Origin: Fomitopsis serialis
Taxonomy: Eukaryota; Basidiomycota; Agaricomycetes; Polyporales; Fomitopsidaceae
DNA length: 41,535 bases
Reading direction: 5' to 3'
Assembly: GCF_022376445.1 (NCBI RefSeq)
Contig: NW_025955309.1
Span: forward strand, 1 to 41,535
Part shown: in pieces, positions 11,101-22,537 of the stretch
Layout: each line of letters starts with the position of its first letter
Position numbering within the stretch: the first letter of the stretch is position 1
Program-made: the position numbers and the translations under genes
Notes under the pieces: generated by a model
Told to the model about the DNA's origin: nothing
Databases searched by the model: none
The model's input: only the letters and a program-made list of their open reading frames with translations

Positions 11101-12857
11101 GCGAGACACTGGCCCCTTTGCCTGCAACATACGTGAGCGACGATACGAAGCCCTGCCACGCAGACTCACGATGTGATGGAGGGGGTGCTTCCTTGTGCAC
11201 CCAGTACTCATCTTCCATGGCCTGACTAGCGGTGCATCTCAGATCAGCATTAGGAAGGACCATCCTTCGCAGGAGCTTCTCGAGACCCCTCGACATCTTC
11301 CACGTGCCCACCCATTTGCCACGGAGCTGCTCGGCATATCAGCGCCAGCTCAACGCGCGCAGCAGTAGCCAAAACTTACCGTGCGGTTCCAGTACCTCTC
11401 GAGATCCTCCTTTGTCGTGAAATGCTCACCCTCCGAGTACTCGAATGGCGTGCGACCCATGAGGATCTCGAAAATGGTCACGCCGAGCGCCCACACGTCC
11501 GATTTACGCGTGTCGTGTGGCATCCCGCGCGCGCGCTCAGGTGAGAGATACTAAGGAACTCGTCAGCGTGAGCGACAAATGAACACGCTAAGACGCACCT
11601 CTGGTGTACCATACGAGAGATTGCTGTGGAACGCCTTACTGGATTCAATGTCGTACCTTTCCGCGAAGCCGAAATCGACGAGCACTGGGACGTGCTCTTC
11701 CGACATGAGAATGTTGGCAGGTCTAAATGGCCAGGATGTTAGCCGATCACTAAGACTCAATGATAGACAATCACCCACTTGATGTCATTGTGGACGACGC
11801 CGCGCTTGTGCAAAAATTCCACGCCCGACAATAGCGAGCGGAACCACGGTTTCGAGTGCTTTTCCGGTACTTCCACGGGAACCAGACGGGGATGATAGGC
11901 CCTATCACGCTGCGTCAGCGAGGCTTCTTGTCAGTCGGCATAACAGCCGACACCGTCACTATTCATGATACCAGCTGGGCATTCAACACTAGACCTCATC
12001 TCGACGCGACTGAGTATGGGCCGACACTGTTGGCAGCAACAGAGCATCGTCCCCACATCAGTCTCAGAGATGAGACCTAATTTTGCAGATATAGCTGGGT
12101 TACAGTCATGGCCACAACGCGCATTGTCAGGCAGGTGCAGCGCACTTGCCCAATATTGCTTTATCCCGCAAGCGTGGTGATGCAGCCGGGTTCAGCATCC
12201 ACGCCCGCATAACTGGCCCGCGACTATACAAGCGTAGCCCACTCCAGTATTGACATCTCGCGAATCACACTGCTGTGACCCAAGACGAGCATATCATTGA
12301 TGCGACAGCGGCGCACGTCAACGACGTGTTTCTTCTGAGCTTGACGCAGACTGTCTGGCTAGGTGTGACGGGAATAGAGGGGCTCACATTGTGATCAATG
12401 CATATGAAGGTGTGATGATGAAGGAATAGAAGGGGATGATCGACGGGTGAGGTTGGTGTTTGAGTGATCTGACGACTTTCATTTCGTTCCATCTTGAATC
12501 AACGTCGGTGAGCGACAGAACACGCAAGACATGAGAATCACGTACAGCGACCGAACACGCGCAGCTGTGGTAGACGTCTTTGAGCGATGAACGAGTTTGA
12601 CAGCGATTCTGGTGTCTCGCAGCGAGTCAGGGTTGTCCAGAGAAGGAGAGGCAGGATCGGGTTTAGGACGGCATAGCCAGACGCTTCCCCAATTACCGAA
12701 CCCGATCTGTAAGAAGGAACAGCTGTAAGCACGACTGTCTCCGCTGCCCGCCCAAACATCGTACCTCTTCAATGAACTGGAGTCTGTCGGCCAACACCTG
12801 GTCGGAAATGGAGAAGATGTCAGTAGCTTCTTGCGGGGGTTGCGGAGGCGGAAGCAT
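8126..12857 (-). CDS. Serine/threonine protein kinase with long disordered tail (14 exons)
   Basis: Exons from 5' to 3' (complement): 12765-12857, 12546-12706, 12388-12492, 11779-11901, 11599-11722, 11380-11550, 10795-11326, 9921-10748, 9770-9868, 9569-9718, 9402-9518, 8820-9350, 8528-8762, 8126-8477. Phases agree at every junction and give 1206 residues. The kinase domain spans about residues 30-300: glycine loop GFGNWGSV (33-40), catalytic lysine in IAVKLV (K68), catalytic loop HNDIKPAN (157-164), DFG (177-179), then YGTPEYLSPE and SDVWALG. Arg of HRD is Asn, so this is a non-RD kinase, normally not needing activation-loop phosphorylation through that arginine. The tail is low in order: a KEKDRESEKEREKEK charged run, a Glu/Arg-rich predicted coiled coil (MKAWERERERLREMELLEERV region), and many SP/TP sites that cyclin-dependent or MAP kinases could target. 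The subfamily is not recognised. Start chosen: first ATG 31 codons before the glycine loop. Confidence 0.85.
11902..12387 (-). other. Unusually long intron (486 nt) inside the kinase domain
   Basis: Donor GTGAGC at 12387 and acceptor GTGATAG ending at 11902 join ALITM to AYHPRLVPVEV in frame. Every other intron of this gene is about 43-60 nt. No terminal inverted repeats, open frame or tRNA were found in it by eye. It may hold a decayed insertion. Confidence 0.6.
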
Positions 12858-14865
12858 TGCGATAAAAGACAGCTAGGATTACAGAGCACGACAACAGAGG
12901 TGGGAGAGCAGGAGAACGCGACGGCGAGGAACGACCGAGGGCAATGACATGCGGAACAGGTTCAACTAGAAGCCAAGTCCAGGTTGAACTTGCTTCTGAT
13001 CGTGAGAATGATGCACGCGGCGTTCAGCCACAAACGCGTCGCGACGCGTCTCAGTCCAACACGTGCCACTTGTGCGCTCCGTGTCTGACGAGTGGCAATG
13101 GATGTTCTGATACATCTTCAGTCTTGACATACTACCGCAAATGCTTTCCTGCAGGATCGACCATAGACCCACCAAACTGGATGATAGTGCAAAAGTGTCG
13201 CGGAAGCAAACTCTTGTGCTTAATGTCAGGAACAACGCCACCGTTCGGCCGGCGGCACGGGCAGGGCCCTGATGAAATCATCAATTAACGAATTCGCCAA
13301 GGCTAAGATCGTCCGAACCCACTCGAAAACTCGCGGTTCCTGTGACAGTACCAGTGGTGTTCACGCTCGGAAAGAAGACAGCGACTCAAGACCGTTCTGG
13401 CTCCCGAGTGCCATCGTGTAGCGGAAGACGATGACACTCAGGCTGAGGCTATCCACAGTCAAGCGAAACATAGCGTGCAATACGCGCGGTTGGGTTCCAT
13501 CAGGGTGCTTAAGCCGTATGTAGCTAGCCGCTTTCTACAGTCGGTGGGGAGCTAGGGTTTTAATTTGTTTACGGCTTCAAGACATCTTGAAACGAGCTGT
13601 ATCTTATGGCATTTGCAATGCCATCTATGTAAATGCGCGCTGGCAGGCGCCGACCAACCTTCGTCCACCATGACGCAGGCGGCAGGGGGTCCATCTATTG
13701 AATGACAGGACCCCGGAGGGTGGACTCTGCATACAGAATGCTATAATCAACTCGGACCGGGCGTGTGGACAATTCCACGACCATCGACTTGGAGGCTGGA
13801 TATGTTCAAGTAGCACCTCCTGCTATTGATACTACACTGCGGCGGCCGACCCAAGTATGCGGTACGCTTACGACCTACTCGACACTAATGAGCCAAACGA
13901 CTGGTAAGTTATCAGTAAATGACCGTGATGAAATATGTACAGTAGCCTGTGATTCATGTGTCACCACATGGTGGCACCATATCCTTTGTTCTCAATTGGA
14001 CCAGCAGCAACAGCCAGGAGACTGATGTAGTATCGCGACGGTGGCCAGCGGAGCTGAAGAGAAGATCAACGGTGTTAGCACCTCGCTGGTTAACGCGCTG
14101 AGTTCTCTCTGTCCATGCATGTCATCTGAATCCTTATGCAAGCTCCGGACGCTCAATTTGTCCTCCCGAAGCGGAACCAACCTTTCCTGTCGAAGTCTTG
14201 CCAGTGGGAACCGGGCGGTCCCATGGGAAGCCCTCGGGCTGTGTTCGTTTGCCATCTCCGAGTAGTCACGGAGGATTCAGTGGTGGCAACTCGGACACGC
14301 TTCAGGCCGTGTAGGAAACAAGGAAGGTCGGTCACCGCCTTACGGCTATAAACTCGTCAGCGTTCACATGAGAAGGGAGAGAAGAAACATGGCGTACATT
14401 AGTAGAAAGTTGACTAATCGATGGTCGGCCAGTGATATTCAGCCAAGCAGTGCGAGCGCTACGGTATACTTGGGAAAAGTTGCTTCGTTGACTGAATCCT
14501 ATTATACGGCGAAGCTTCTCCCATCATGTCATTCTAGGCCATGGTGACAAATTTAGTAACAAGCGTTTGAAATTTAACAAGAATCAGGGACACCCTCACC
14601 GGTATGGGTCAAGAACATCGTCACGGTGAGACATAGTGCGACTGCACGTCTTATTGCCTAGGACATTGGAGGGATACTTCTCGACGCTGGCATTCGAACA
14701 CTGGCATTTTTCGACTCGGAGTTCTTGGTCCATCATACAAATACATAAACTGCGCGAAACGGGATGGACCAGCCTTCGACGCCTTCCCTAGTACGCAAGC
14801 ACATATGGGCAGTGATTATCAGCGCAATGTCCACGCAACCACTGGCATGAAGGACCATACTTACC
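12858..14865. other. Gene-poor interval
   Basis: Only short frames (at most 114 codons) are present and none has a recognisable motif or a splice-linked continuation. The left edge must contain the promoter of the kinase gene. The right edge follows the C2H2 stop codon, where a GTAAGT donor-like site at about 14863 could mark a 3'UTR intron. Nothing else can be supported. Confidence 0.45.
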
Positions 14866-15261
14866 TCAAGCCCCACACTCATTGTTCTTGTTCGCCAGGT
14901 GACGCTTGAGCGCATCCGGTCGGGAGAACATCTGTTGGCAATTCGGACATTGGCAAGCAAACATCCTCAGATGCACGTTGCATATGTGCTTATGCAACTG
15001 AGCCGCCGAGAGCCCTTCTCCGCACGCATGCCCTGTGTTCAAGCGCCACTCGCAGTTGGTGCGCTGTCCCTCGAGGTGCTCGGGGTGAAACTCGCTAATA
15101 TGGTCTTGTACCGTTCGCGGGGATGCATCCGTAATCGCACGGTCGCACAACACCGGCGGATGCGAGTTGCGAGCTAGGAGTTGACAGATGGTAACGCCGT
15201 TCTGGCCAGCAGGTGCGGGAGGGGGCGCAGCCATAACGCTGAGAGCAATATCAGCACCCAT
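14866..15261 (-). CDS. Small C2H2-type zinc-finger protein
   Basis: A single exon encodes 131 residues. The first finger starts at NCEWRLNTGHAC and ends at HKHICNVH; its Cys-x-Trp with a long Cys-Cys spacing is the tryptophan-containing type seen in Gli/PacC-like fingers. The second, FACQCPNCQQMFSRPDALKRHL ending in NNEC, has Cys in place of the last His. A shortened block, TVQDHISEFHPEH, precedes them and may be a degenerate finger. DNA binding and a transcription-factor role are inferred from the fingers only. The start is ambiguous: ATG at 15261, or an in-frame ATG nine codons later (MAAPPPAPAG). A donor-like GTAAGT follows the stop. Proteins of this size and finger order are frequent, usually lineage-specific, in mushroom genomes. 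Confidence 0.66.
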   Translation of the reverse strand: MGADIALSVMAAPPPAPAGQNGVTICQLLARNSHPPVLCDRAITDASPRTVQDHISEFHPEHLEGQRTNCEWRLNTGHACGEGLSAAQLHKHICNVHLRMFACQCPNCQQMFSRPDALKRHLANKNNECGA

Positions 15262-15499
15262 TGGGTCTCAATGAATGATAGCCTGTACGGACCACTGTTG
15301 AGAGCGGTGATGGTGCGCTGGGGCCCCGGGAAACAAGTTGCCTGCCATTTATACTCAGGTCGGTGGTTGTTATCGGCTGCCACGAGACACTAGCGAGGAG
15401 CGCGCTTTCCACCCGCGTTGAGCTACACGCCGTGCCATACATCTAGGCAACGTGAGGTTCGGGAGAAATATGGCTTTTCTAAGTGAATCGATGAGCCGT

Positions 15500-15935
15500 T
15501 TACGTCAAAGTATACATTGGTGTGCCAGCGCCTTGAGCTCCCTGCGCCCGGGCTGATGCAGATGCATACTGCATGATGGCTTGACACTCTGCTCCAACGG
15601 TGACGAACACCCTGAGTCTATTGAGGATCGGACCTGCACAATGTCGCGTCCATCGCATCAACGATTCAACCGTATGACTTGAAGGTTCACGAAATACTTG
15701 ACTTACAGAAGTCGGCCGCATGTGTGCCACCAGCGTTGAGTTTCGTTCCACGGAAATCTCTCATGGCTGTCACCGTGCGCATCCTCTGTACCACCACGAG
15801 GGCGGGCAACTTCTCGCTGACAAATGAGAGCCTGCAATTGCTTCGACGATTCACGAGAGTACTGTCAAGTGATGCTAGACGTAGACAAATAAACAGTCCA
15901 CCGGCACCGTTGTCGCAGGTCTGCACGGACTCCAC
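15500..15935 (-). other. Possible two-exon coding fragment, unidentified
   Basis: Two open segments on the minus strand, about 15707-15935 and 15500-15633, can be joined in phase by a 73-nt intron with donor GTAAGT and acceptor TTGTGCAG, ending at a stop codon at 15500-15502. The product would contain LRLASLDSTLVNRR and, after the junction, PILNRLRVFVTVGAEC. I recognise no family. The good splice signals are the only reason for listing it. Confidence 0.18.
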
Positions 15936-17998
15936 ACTGCAGGAAAGTCATCTGAGCGAGTAGGCCAAGTACGCTATCTCACCTGCTGCGATCGAAATGA
16001 TGGAGCCTCGCAGTGTTCCAAGGGCACATCCGCCACGCATGGTGCTAAAAGGGAAGGGAAGTTGAAGTGCAAGGGGACCCTCAGAGTGAGAGAATGCGGG
16101 GCCGTCGTCGCTGACACTGAGCAGGCTACTTGAACCATTCTCAAAAGACTCGAAGCGCCTTCCATGCCTCTGTGTGGCACACGGACATGACAGGTATGTC
16201 CAGCAAGGAATGGATGCGGCTCGCAGTGGCTGAGCGCATTGCACATGCGACTAGTTGCCGCACAACCCACGCCCAATCTATCACTGCCTTCGCAGCATGC
16301 CTTGTAGGACATGGAATCATGAGCTACTATCAAGCCTTAGAGGAAGAATGTCTGTAGCTCGGGTCCTGCTCCTAGGCAACGCTCGCGCGTGGAGGGACCC
16401 GGCATGCGTCAGCTGCTACTCTTCCAACTTGAAGGTAGTGAAGGTGGTGTATGAAAGCTTGGAATTCCCAATTCTCTGCTCAGCTCGAGTAGCCACGACG
16501 GCGTGCCGAGCGCCGCATGTTCACATGCGTAGGTGCGGCCGCCCCACGTTTCTCGACGAAGGGTGGTATTCTATTCCATCAGCAGCAGCACTGGCACAGG
16601 TGGACAAAGGGACACTATCCGAGCACATTCGCACCCCGAATACATGATCCATGCCAGTGCAATTGTCTGTCTTCGTGAAGACGTGCGCGCAGGGTGTGAC
16701 GATAAGACCAGCATCGTCTGCACGGTTCATAGCGTTCCGTAGAGAAGGCCGTCGCCCACCGGGCGAACACCATGAGTCGAGGTACAGCACGGCCTTGCCT
16801 GCTTGAAAAGAAAAAGTGGAGGACCGCTGATCACCCTAATATCGACCCTGCTTTCTGGTTCAGCCGTGGGGAAATAGACCACAGCAGCGTCAGCGGGGGC
16901 AGTCACCGCTGCCATGATCATTCCCCCTCGCCTGCCCCTGCCCCAGCCCCAGCCGCTGCCCCTCCGGTTCCTCTCATCGGATGCAAAAAGACAAAAAAAG
17001 GTGGACTCACCCTTACTGCCGACCATTTACTGTCTGCCATAGCATTTGGCTGCTCGCTGAACCGACTCTCGTATGGCGCGGTGGCGCGATCGATAACATG
17101 GGCGTCCTACGCACGTATCCGTCGTCGGATGCCTGATGTCGAGGTGGCGAGGAGACAACCTCCCTCGATCGCGACACGCTGGGACACGAGCTGCGGCGGT
17201 AGTATGGGCTGTTCCAGCATAACAAGTGGGCTAGGGCCGGGTCCTCGAGGGGACAAAGTCGGGAGGTCCTCAAGCGAAGGCAATCACTGTGAGTACCGCT
17301 CGGCTACATCGTCAGTGCGCAGAGGGACAGGGAGGTGCTCGTCAGCTCTGCTCTGAGAGCGAGCCGTCTCCACTTCTCGCTCCACCGAGACGGTCGGATG
17401 CACCCGTCGGACCCCATGTAGTCGTCAAATAGTCAGGAGCACGTCAGGTATTGTTGGATATCGACTACTCACAATTATCAACGATGCACATCGACCTGGA
17501 TATCTTGCCCGTCTGACATGCGGAGCCTTGTCTTGGTTTTCTGGTGAGTCGTGCATACTGCAGACACCCGCTAGAAAATCATCACGCACATCATCTTCGA
17601 TTCGACTATTCTCTGGCGCCGCTGACCCCGTTAAGTCTTGCCATTCCTGCATCGGATGGAAATACGCTGGACGCCCCGGACACTAACGGCCTTTCATAGC
17701 CCCCGTCGCGACGCTGTCAGCGTACTCCATATCCACGGTTCAATGCCTTGAGCGGGCGAGAAACGAGCGGCCTTCAGGCTCTTTGCACCCTCTCATGCGT
17801 CCGCGACTTCGATGCAGGGTGATTTGTCTGTGCCGACGGGGAAGTCTATCCAGGAAACTGCCTAGGATACCTCTATCGCGCCATCTCACTGCGAAGACCC
17901 CGCCGCAGTGTCCGGCGTGGAATCCCGGAGATGTACATACGGCGAAATCGAAGCGACGTATCATATGTCCCATTATGGATAAGCATTCATACATATGC

Positions 17999-18420
17999 AT
18001 CTAACGATGATCGCAGTACTCACCTTGCCAATGTATCCTTCCACCACAGTGTACTCGGATGAGTTGAGCATCGCGCCGATTTCTCGAGCAGTCAAGTTAC
18101 AGTTCGCAGCCGACGCAGTACACACCGTGCAGTGGACGACGACCGGCAAGCGAACCTCGCGCGGCGACGCGATCAGCGGCGTGGGCGTGTCTCGTATCCA
18201 ATGAGCCAACAACACCGCCCCAGGTATCCACACCCACCACTCCCCGATCACCATGAACCCGATGGCTAACGCGACCGGGCCCACGCTGTTGCCAGGGGCG
18301 TGGGCGCGAGTGGCTTTGCGTGATCTTGTTGTAGCGTGTGTGTCCATGTGTCGCAAAACTACTACTCACCTTGAGAATATTCATAGGAGACGCGGTCGCG
18401 GCCCAGCGACACATCATGAA
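17999..18420 (-). other. Possible exons or relic of a membrane-protein gene
   Basis: The minus strand carries an open segment with a clear hydrophobic run (VALAIGFMVIGEWWVW, then IPGAVLLAHWI) between an acceptor-like CAACAG near 18284 and a donor-like GTGAGT near 18023. An upstream segment (VIYFMMCRWAATASPMNILK) ends at another GTGAGT donor near 18372. The two cannot be joined in one phase, so this may be a decayed gene. The style resembles polytopic Agaricomycete membrane families, but the assignment is a guess. Confidence 0.22.
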
Positions 18421-18891
18421 GTATATGACGGTCGTAGACCGAAGCTTTGTGAGTGCTTACGTGTCAGGGTCGTTGGCCAAGTGTCTTCATCGTAGCAACC
18501 GCGGTTTACGAACCTGACAGCTCCACAGGGTAAGTGGGCAATAGAGGTTCTACAAATGAGCTGCAGGAACGTATCATGAAAGACCAATAGGAAGCGTAAC
18601 CCTAAGATTCAATGACCGTTGAACGCGTGAACTTAGAATCTTGTATGGTACGTACCACTCCGCCTTTACATGGAATAAGGCATTACAGCTGTCTGCTTAG
18701 GGTGGCTCGTTCGGAGTGACGTGCATAGTTTGAAGTCGGTCGCCGTTACTAGCGCTATAGGAATGAGAGTCGAGCGATTGCGTTTCAAGAGAAACACGGA
18801 TGCAAAAGGCGGCCTAGAGAACGAAAAATGACTTGATCAATTCTTCATTCCAGTAGAAAATGACGCGGAATAATAAAATAATCAACTTAGT

Positions 18892-18991
18892 AGCCCACCG
18901 CGGGGGTCGAACCCGCAGCCTTGAGATTCCAGTGGCTGGAAATGCCCGAGCCTTAAAAGTCTCACGCTCTATCCGATTGAGCTAGGCAGGC
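18892..18991 (-). tRNA. tRNA-Lys(UUU) with intron
   Basis: Read on the minus strand: acceptor stem GCCTGCC pairs with GGTGGGC; D arm GCTC-AATCGGATA-GAGC; anticodon stem TGAGA/TCTCA; loop CTTTTA followed by a 26-nt intron placed after position 37; T arm GCGGG-TTCGACC-CCCGC. Anticodon TTT. Genomic length is 100 nt and mature length 74. The discriminator base reads T. A TTTTA run about 18 nt downstream (near 18871) can serve as RNA polymerase III terminator. Confidence 0.95.
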
Positions 18992-19198
18992 TTAGGGTGC
19001 TTCTTACGTACGTTGTCCTTCACTGGAGCAAGTGCCAAGGATAATGAAATCATTATTGCACCGACAGTGACGTCACGGAGTGCTCTGGCCGACGGACCGG
19101 GACTGTCCGAAGCGCGCAGAGGGTGTCGAAGAGGCGCCAGCAGCCTGACCTGGCAGTCGACGGCATTCCCTCCAGCTCGTACTCACTGCTCTTCCAAC

Positions 19199-20143
19199 AT
19201 GACTTCCCGTCTTGGACGACGCATTTTCGCGCAGGCTGTCCGCCCGAGCGTGCGCGCGACCGGCCGCACCACGGGCGCGGGCAGGCGGTGCATGAGCAGC
19301 ACCGCGGACGCTGCGAAGAGCAGCGACATGCCTTGGATTGTGAGTCTTGAGTGGACCGTCGCGTTTCTCGTGTCGACCGGCGTGTTGATGGATTTGTCGT
19401 TGTAGATCGGCTCTGCTGTCGTGTTTGGCCCGCTGTACGCTCGCGGTACGTCACGCGAGTACAACAGAGCGCTGACACCCCCGCTGGAATTAACAGGCTG
19501 TCTGGTTGCTCACATCGCAGTCAGACAAAAGACGCATGACGTCGCATTCAGTCAGGCGGATCGTGGCGCGCACAGTCTCGGAGATAGCAAAAGGATGCTG
19601 AGAACACGCCGGAGTCTTCGGGAGAGGATGCAAGCGCCGAACCGAAAGAGGCGGAGGAGACTGAAAACACGCAGGTGTGTATGCTGTACTCTCGTAGTCA
19701 TGGGGCTTTTAAGAACTTGCTTTTCTTAGAAATCCAGCGATAAGGGCGCCGTCACTGATTCTGAGGGAGAGACCGTCTCTGGCAAGGAGGTCAATGAGTC
19801 GATGCAGCAGAGTTTCGTGAGTCAATTGCATACGACCCGTACGAACACGATTAGATGTTCACGTATATTAGAACGAGGACTCGCCCCCAGATGCTCAGGC
19901 TGCTGAAGAGAAGAAGGCGAAGGACGGCAAGTGGACCGAAGGCGCCCCCGGCCAGAGCTCCGAGGCTGAGACGAAGCCAGACCAGAAAGAAAAGCCAACC
20001 GAGAAGAAGGGCGAAGCACCGTCAGACCTGGGTGATGCTCGCAAGACGGCCAAGGTGAGGAACGAAGTACGATTCTTGCTCGACAGTACTCATGTGCTGT
20101 GCAGGGTGGCGAGGCGCCGAAGGAGTCGGGCGCGTCGAAGTGA
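19199..20143 (+). CDS. Small probable mitochondrial single-pass protein, acidic tail
   Basis: Proposed exons 19199-19339, 19406-19445, 19521-19540, 19588-19674, 19730-19816, 19872-20054 and 20105-20143 give 198 residues in phase. The N-terminus (MTSRLGRRIFAQAVRPSVRA) is rich in Arg, Ala and Ser without acids, typical of a mitochondrial presequence. It is followed after about 45 residues by a short hydrophobic stretch (PWIIGSAVVFGPLY), a likely membrane segment. The rest is a charged, Glu/Lys/Ser-rich disordered tail ending APKESGASK. Similar presequence-membrane-acidic-tail proteins occur across basidiomycetes without a known function. Exons 3-4 are uncertain: donor GTCGCA at 19541 is weak, and the acceptor could be at 19587 or a few bases later. 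Confidence 0.62.
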
Positions 20144-20491
20144 TGTGACCTTGTTATTCGTAGATGTTATTCGTAACATTAGTACACCTACAATGCGCAT
20201 ATGGACGTTCTCTGTAATGCCGGGCGTTGTGACAGACATTCACTTGTTGCGATTCGAGTTGCTCGCGTCCGCTCCGGTTGCGAGTGACTTCTGACCGGAG
20301 AGGGTGGCTCAAGGGTGGCTATGGAAGGCGTGGGAAGGTGGGCGCTAGGGACTCTGGAGGGACTGGTGCCTGCCTCGAGCGCGCTGCGCAGTCTATCTGC
20401 ACCCTCCCATACCATCCCCGCTAAGTTATAGCTCGGGCCCGTACCCGCAGACTGGTCTCTGCTCCTCACGCTCTTTACGCCCCTCTCAGCG
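20144..20491. other. Intergenic interval (promoter region of the membrane-protein gene)
   Basis: Nothing coding is seen. Just before the ATG at 20492 the sequence becomes C/T-rich (CTCTGCTCCTCACGCTC and CCCCTCTC), as often near fungal transcription starts. No TATA box is evident. Confidence 0.4.
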
Positions 20492-22537
20492 ATGTCCAGC
20501 AGCCCCCGTCCGTCGACCAGCTCCGCTTCTTCCGGGCGTAGTTCGCCCGTGCACGGCTTCGAATCTTCCGCGGCCCTAATCCTCGTCCCGGACACCGAAG
20601 ACTCCGCAGCGAACACACCGTTCAGTATCTCCAGCGACGACGAGTACGACTCCGACGACGACAGCGGCGTCGGGGGCACTGCCGATCGCCTCCAGGCCTC
20701 CGCCTTCCCGCCCCTGTCCTCCGTCTCTGTCTTCCTCTACCTCCTGTCGCCCTTCCTCAAGCTCGGAGCGCTCCTGCTACCGAATGCAGACCTCCCGCTG
20801 AAGGTTGCGATACCGGCGCTGCTGTTCTTTGCCGGTTTGGCGGCGTTCACGCGCCAGATATGGTACATGCTTGCGAGATACATCCGGCGGGCAGACCTCG
20901 AGGAGATCATGCTCGAGACATTTGCGCGGGATCGGAGGAAGGAGGGGCGGAGGTGGGCTCTCAGGCAGGTCGTCCGCCTGGCGTCGGGCGTCTTCCGAGT
21001 CTTGTTGGCTGCGGTGTATGTGCGAGGTAAGCATCCTGACATTCTGTGCTGCGTGTGCGTGCTCGATCGTGTGAGGTGCCATAGGGCCCCTGACGATCTC
21101 CGGGAAGCTTGTTTTGCGTTTAGACTGTTGTTCAATTCGCTGTCTATTGTAATTGAGTAGACATCCCCATGCAGCGTCCACATACTCAGGTTCCTTTACG
21201 TGCTCCATCTGACCAGCGCCGGTGCACTAACGGCATGAGCTGGAGTTTGTAGAGGAACCGTTCTGTATGTGCATCAAACAGGGGTGTCTATTGAAATACA
21301 TATCGCCGTGTACCTACGGCTTTTCCGTACGAAAGCAGGTCCATGTATATTGCCAAGGGTCGTTGTACTCTACAGTCCGGACTTTGTCGAAGACTGCTAA
21401 CAACGCTTACAGCATCAGTGGATGTCCTATTGCCATTCCTACCGGACAAGCTCGCTCTACCATCAGATATCATGGTGACTCTTGTGGTCGCCATCATGAT
21501 CGCTCCGCTATATTTCGCGCAGTCACTTGGTGTCGCTCGCGTTATATATGCTACCTGGGCATCCGTAGCCGCCTACGTCGCATGGTTTATATGCACGGCA
21601 TATTCCCATTCGCAGGGCATGCTGGCTGAACGCGGCGTCCCTGCATCGACAGGCACGCTGTGGCAAGGCGTATGTAAGTAGCTCTTCCTAGCATGTCAAG
21701 CACTTGTCTTACTGTGCGTAGCTATGATCGCGTTCGCCTTCACTACCACCTCTACCAGTCCGCTGTATACTGCCCTTCGTGGCACGACGCAGCCAATGAG
21801 CCCACGCCCCCGGCGATCTCAGTCATTCAAACTACTCTCCGCATTGTCCGTAGGGATCGCGGTGCTGTGTGTATTACCACTTGTGTTTTTTCAGTCGACT
21901 GATTTGCCAGCGGTGAGTAGCATCCTTGAGTTCTGTAACAGCCTGGCCTGACTGCCTAAAGTCGCAGGAGAGACCCATTCAACCCCCGGATGCGCTAGCC
22001 ACGACGCCCGAAAACGTCCTCGCTGCACGAGCGCTGTTCGAGACAGCCGCTCTCATGCTCTCTGTACCATCCGTCCTCATCCCAACTCCCGCTCTGCCCA
22101 TCCCCTCTTCCATCCGCCGTGCCATCCGCATCCCCTTCTCTCGAGTCCTCGTATACGTCGCCGCGATCGGCCTATCGCTGGTCCCATCACCTCTTGCGCG
22201 AGCACTCAGCGACGCCGTCTGGATGCTCGCCTTCCTGAGCACGTACATGCTTCCGGCGCTTCTCCATATCATCCTGCATAACCTCCGCAGCCCGCTCTCG
22301 ATCATCATCCCGCCGAGCACGCCCGTGACGGCGATGTCGAGCCCTGGCATGCCGAGCGCGCGGTCGGACGTGAGCGACTCACGGAACGATGAGCTCCTGC
22401 AGAGAAAGGAGCGCACCTTGCAGCGGAGGCGACTTGGGCGGAGGTTGGTCTGGGACTTTGGCGTGTGGATGTTGTTGGTGCCTGTCGGTGGAGGCGGGAC
22501 GGTGTGGGCTGCTGGGAGGCTCGCGAACAAGTGGTAG
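20492..22537 (+). CDS. Polytopic membrane protein, amino acid transporter-like
   Basis: Exons 20492-21026, 21413-21673, 21722-21912 and 21968-22537 give 518 residues in phase. The N-terminus is about 70 residues of Ser/Pro/Asp-rich disorder (DDEYDSDDDSG). Hydrophobic segments follow: VSVFLYLLSPFLKLGALLLP, KVAIPALLFFAGLAAF, VTLVVAIMIAPLYFA, VIYATWASVAAYVAWFIC, SMIAFAFTTTSTSPLY, ALSVGIAVLCVLPLVFF, VLVYVAAIGLSLV, DAVWMLAFLSTYMLPALLHI and a last one near WMLLVPVGGGG, so eight to ten passes. The AFAFTTTSTSPLYTALRG segment resembles the xFAFxxxxxxPxYxxL motif of the Aa_trans (SLC32/36/38-type) superfamily, hence a tentative solute or amino acid transporter at the plasma or vacuolar membrane. The first intron (21027-21412, 386 nt) is far longer than its neighbours and could hide another exon. 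Confidence 0.62.

Larger units (their letters stand above)
15262..18891. other. Gene-poor interval with weak exon candidates only
   Basis: No gene here can be named. The longest plus-strand frame (16772-17356, 194 codons) contains a CCCCAG-type low-complexity run at about 16931-16970 and has no domain. Two minus-strand candidates are listed separately because each has splice sites or a hydrophobic profile. The rest looks non-coding. Confidence 0.45.

Noticed and set aside
16772..17356. 194-codon plus-strand open frame as a gene
   Set aside because: Low-complexity Pro/Ala run and otherwise featureless. The opposite strand gives equally long frames.
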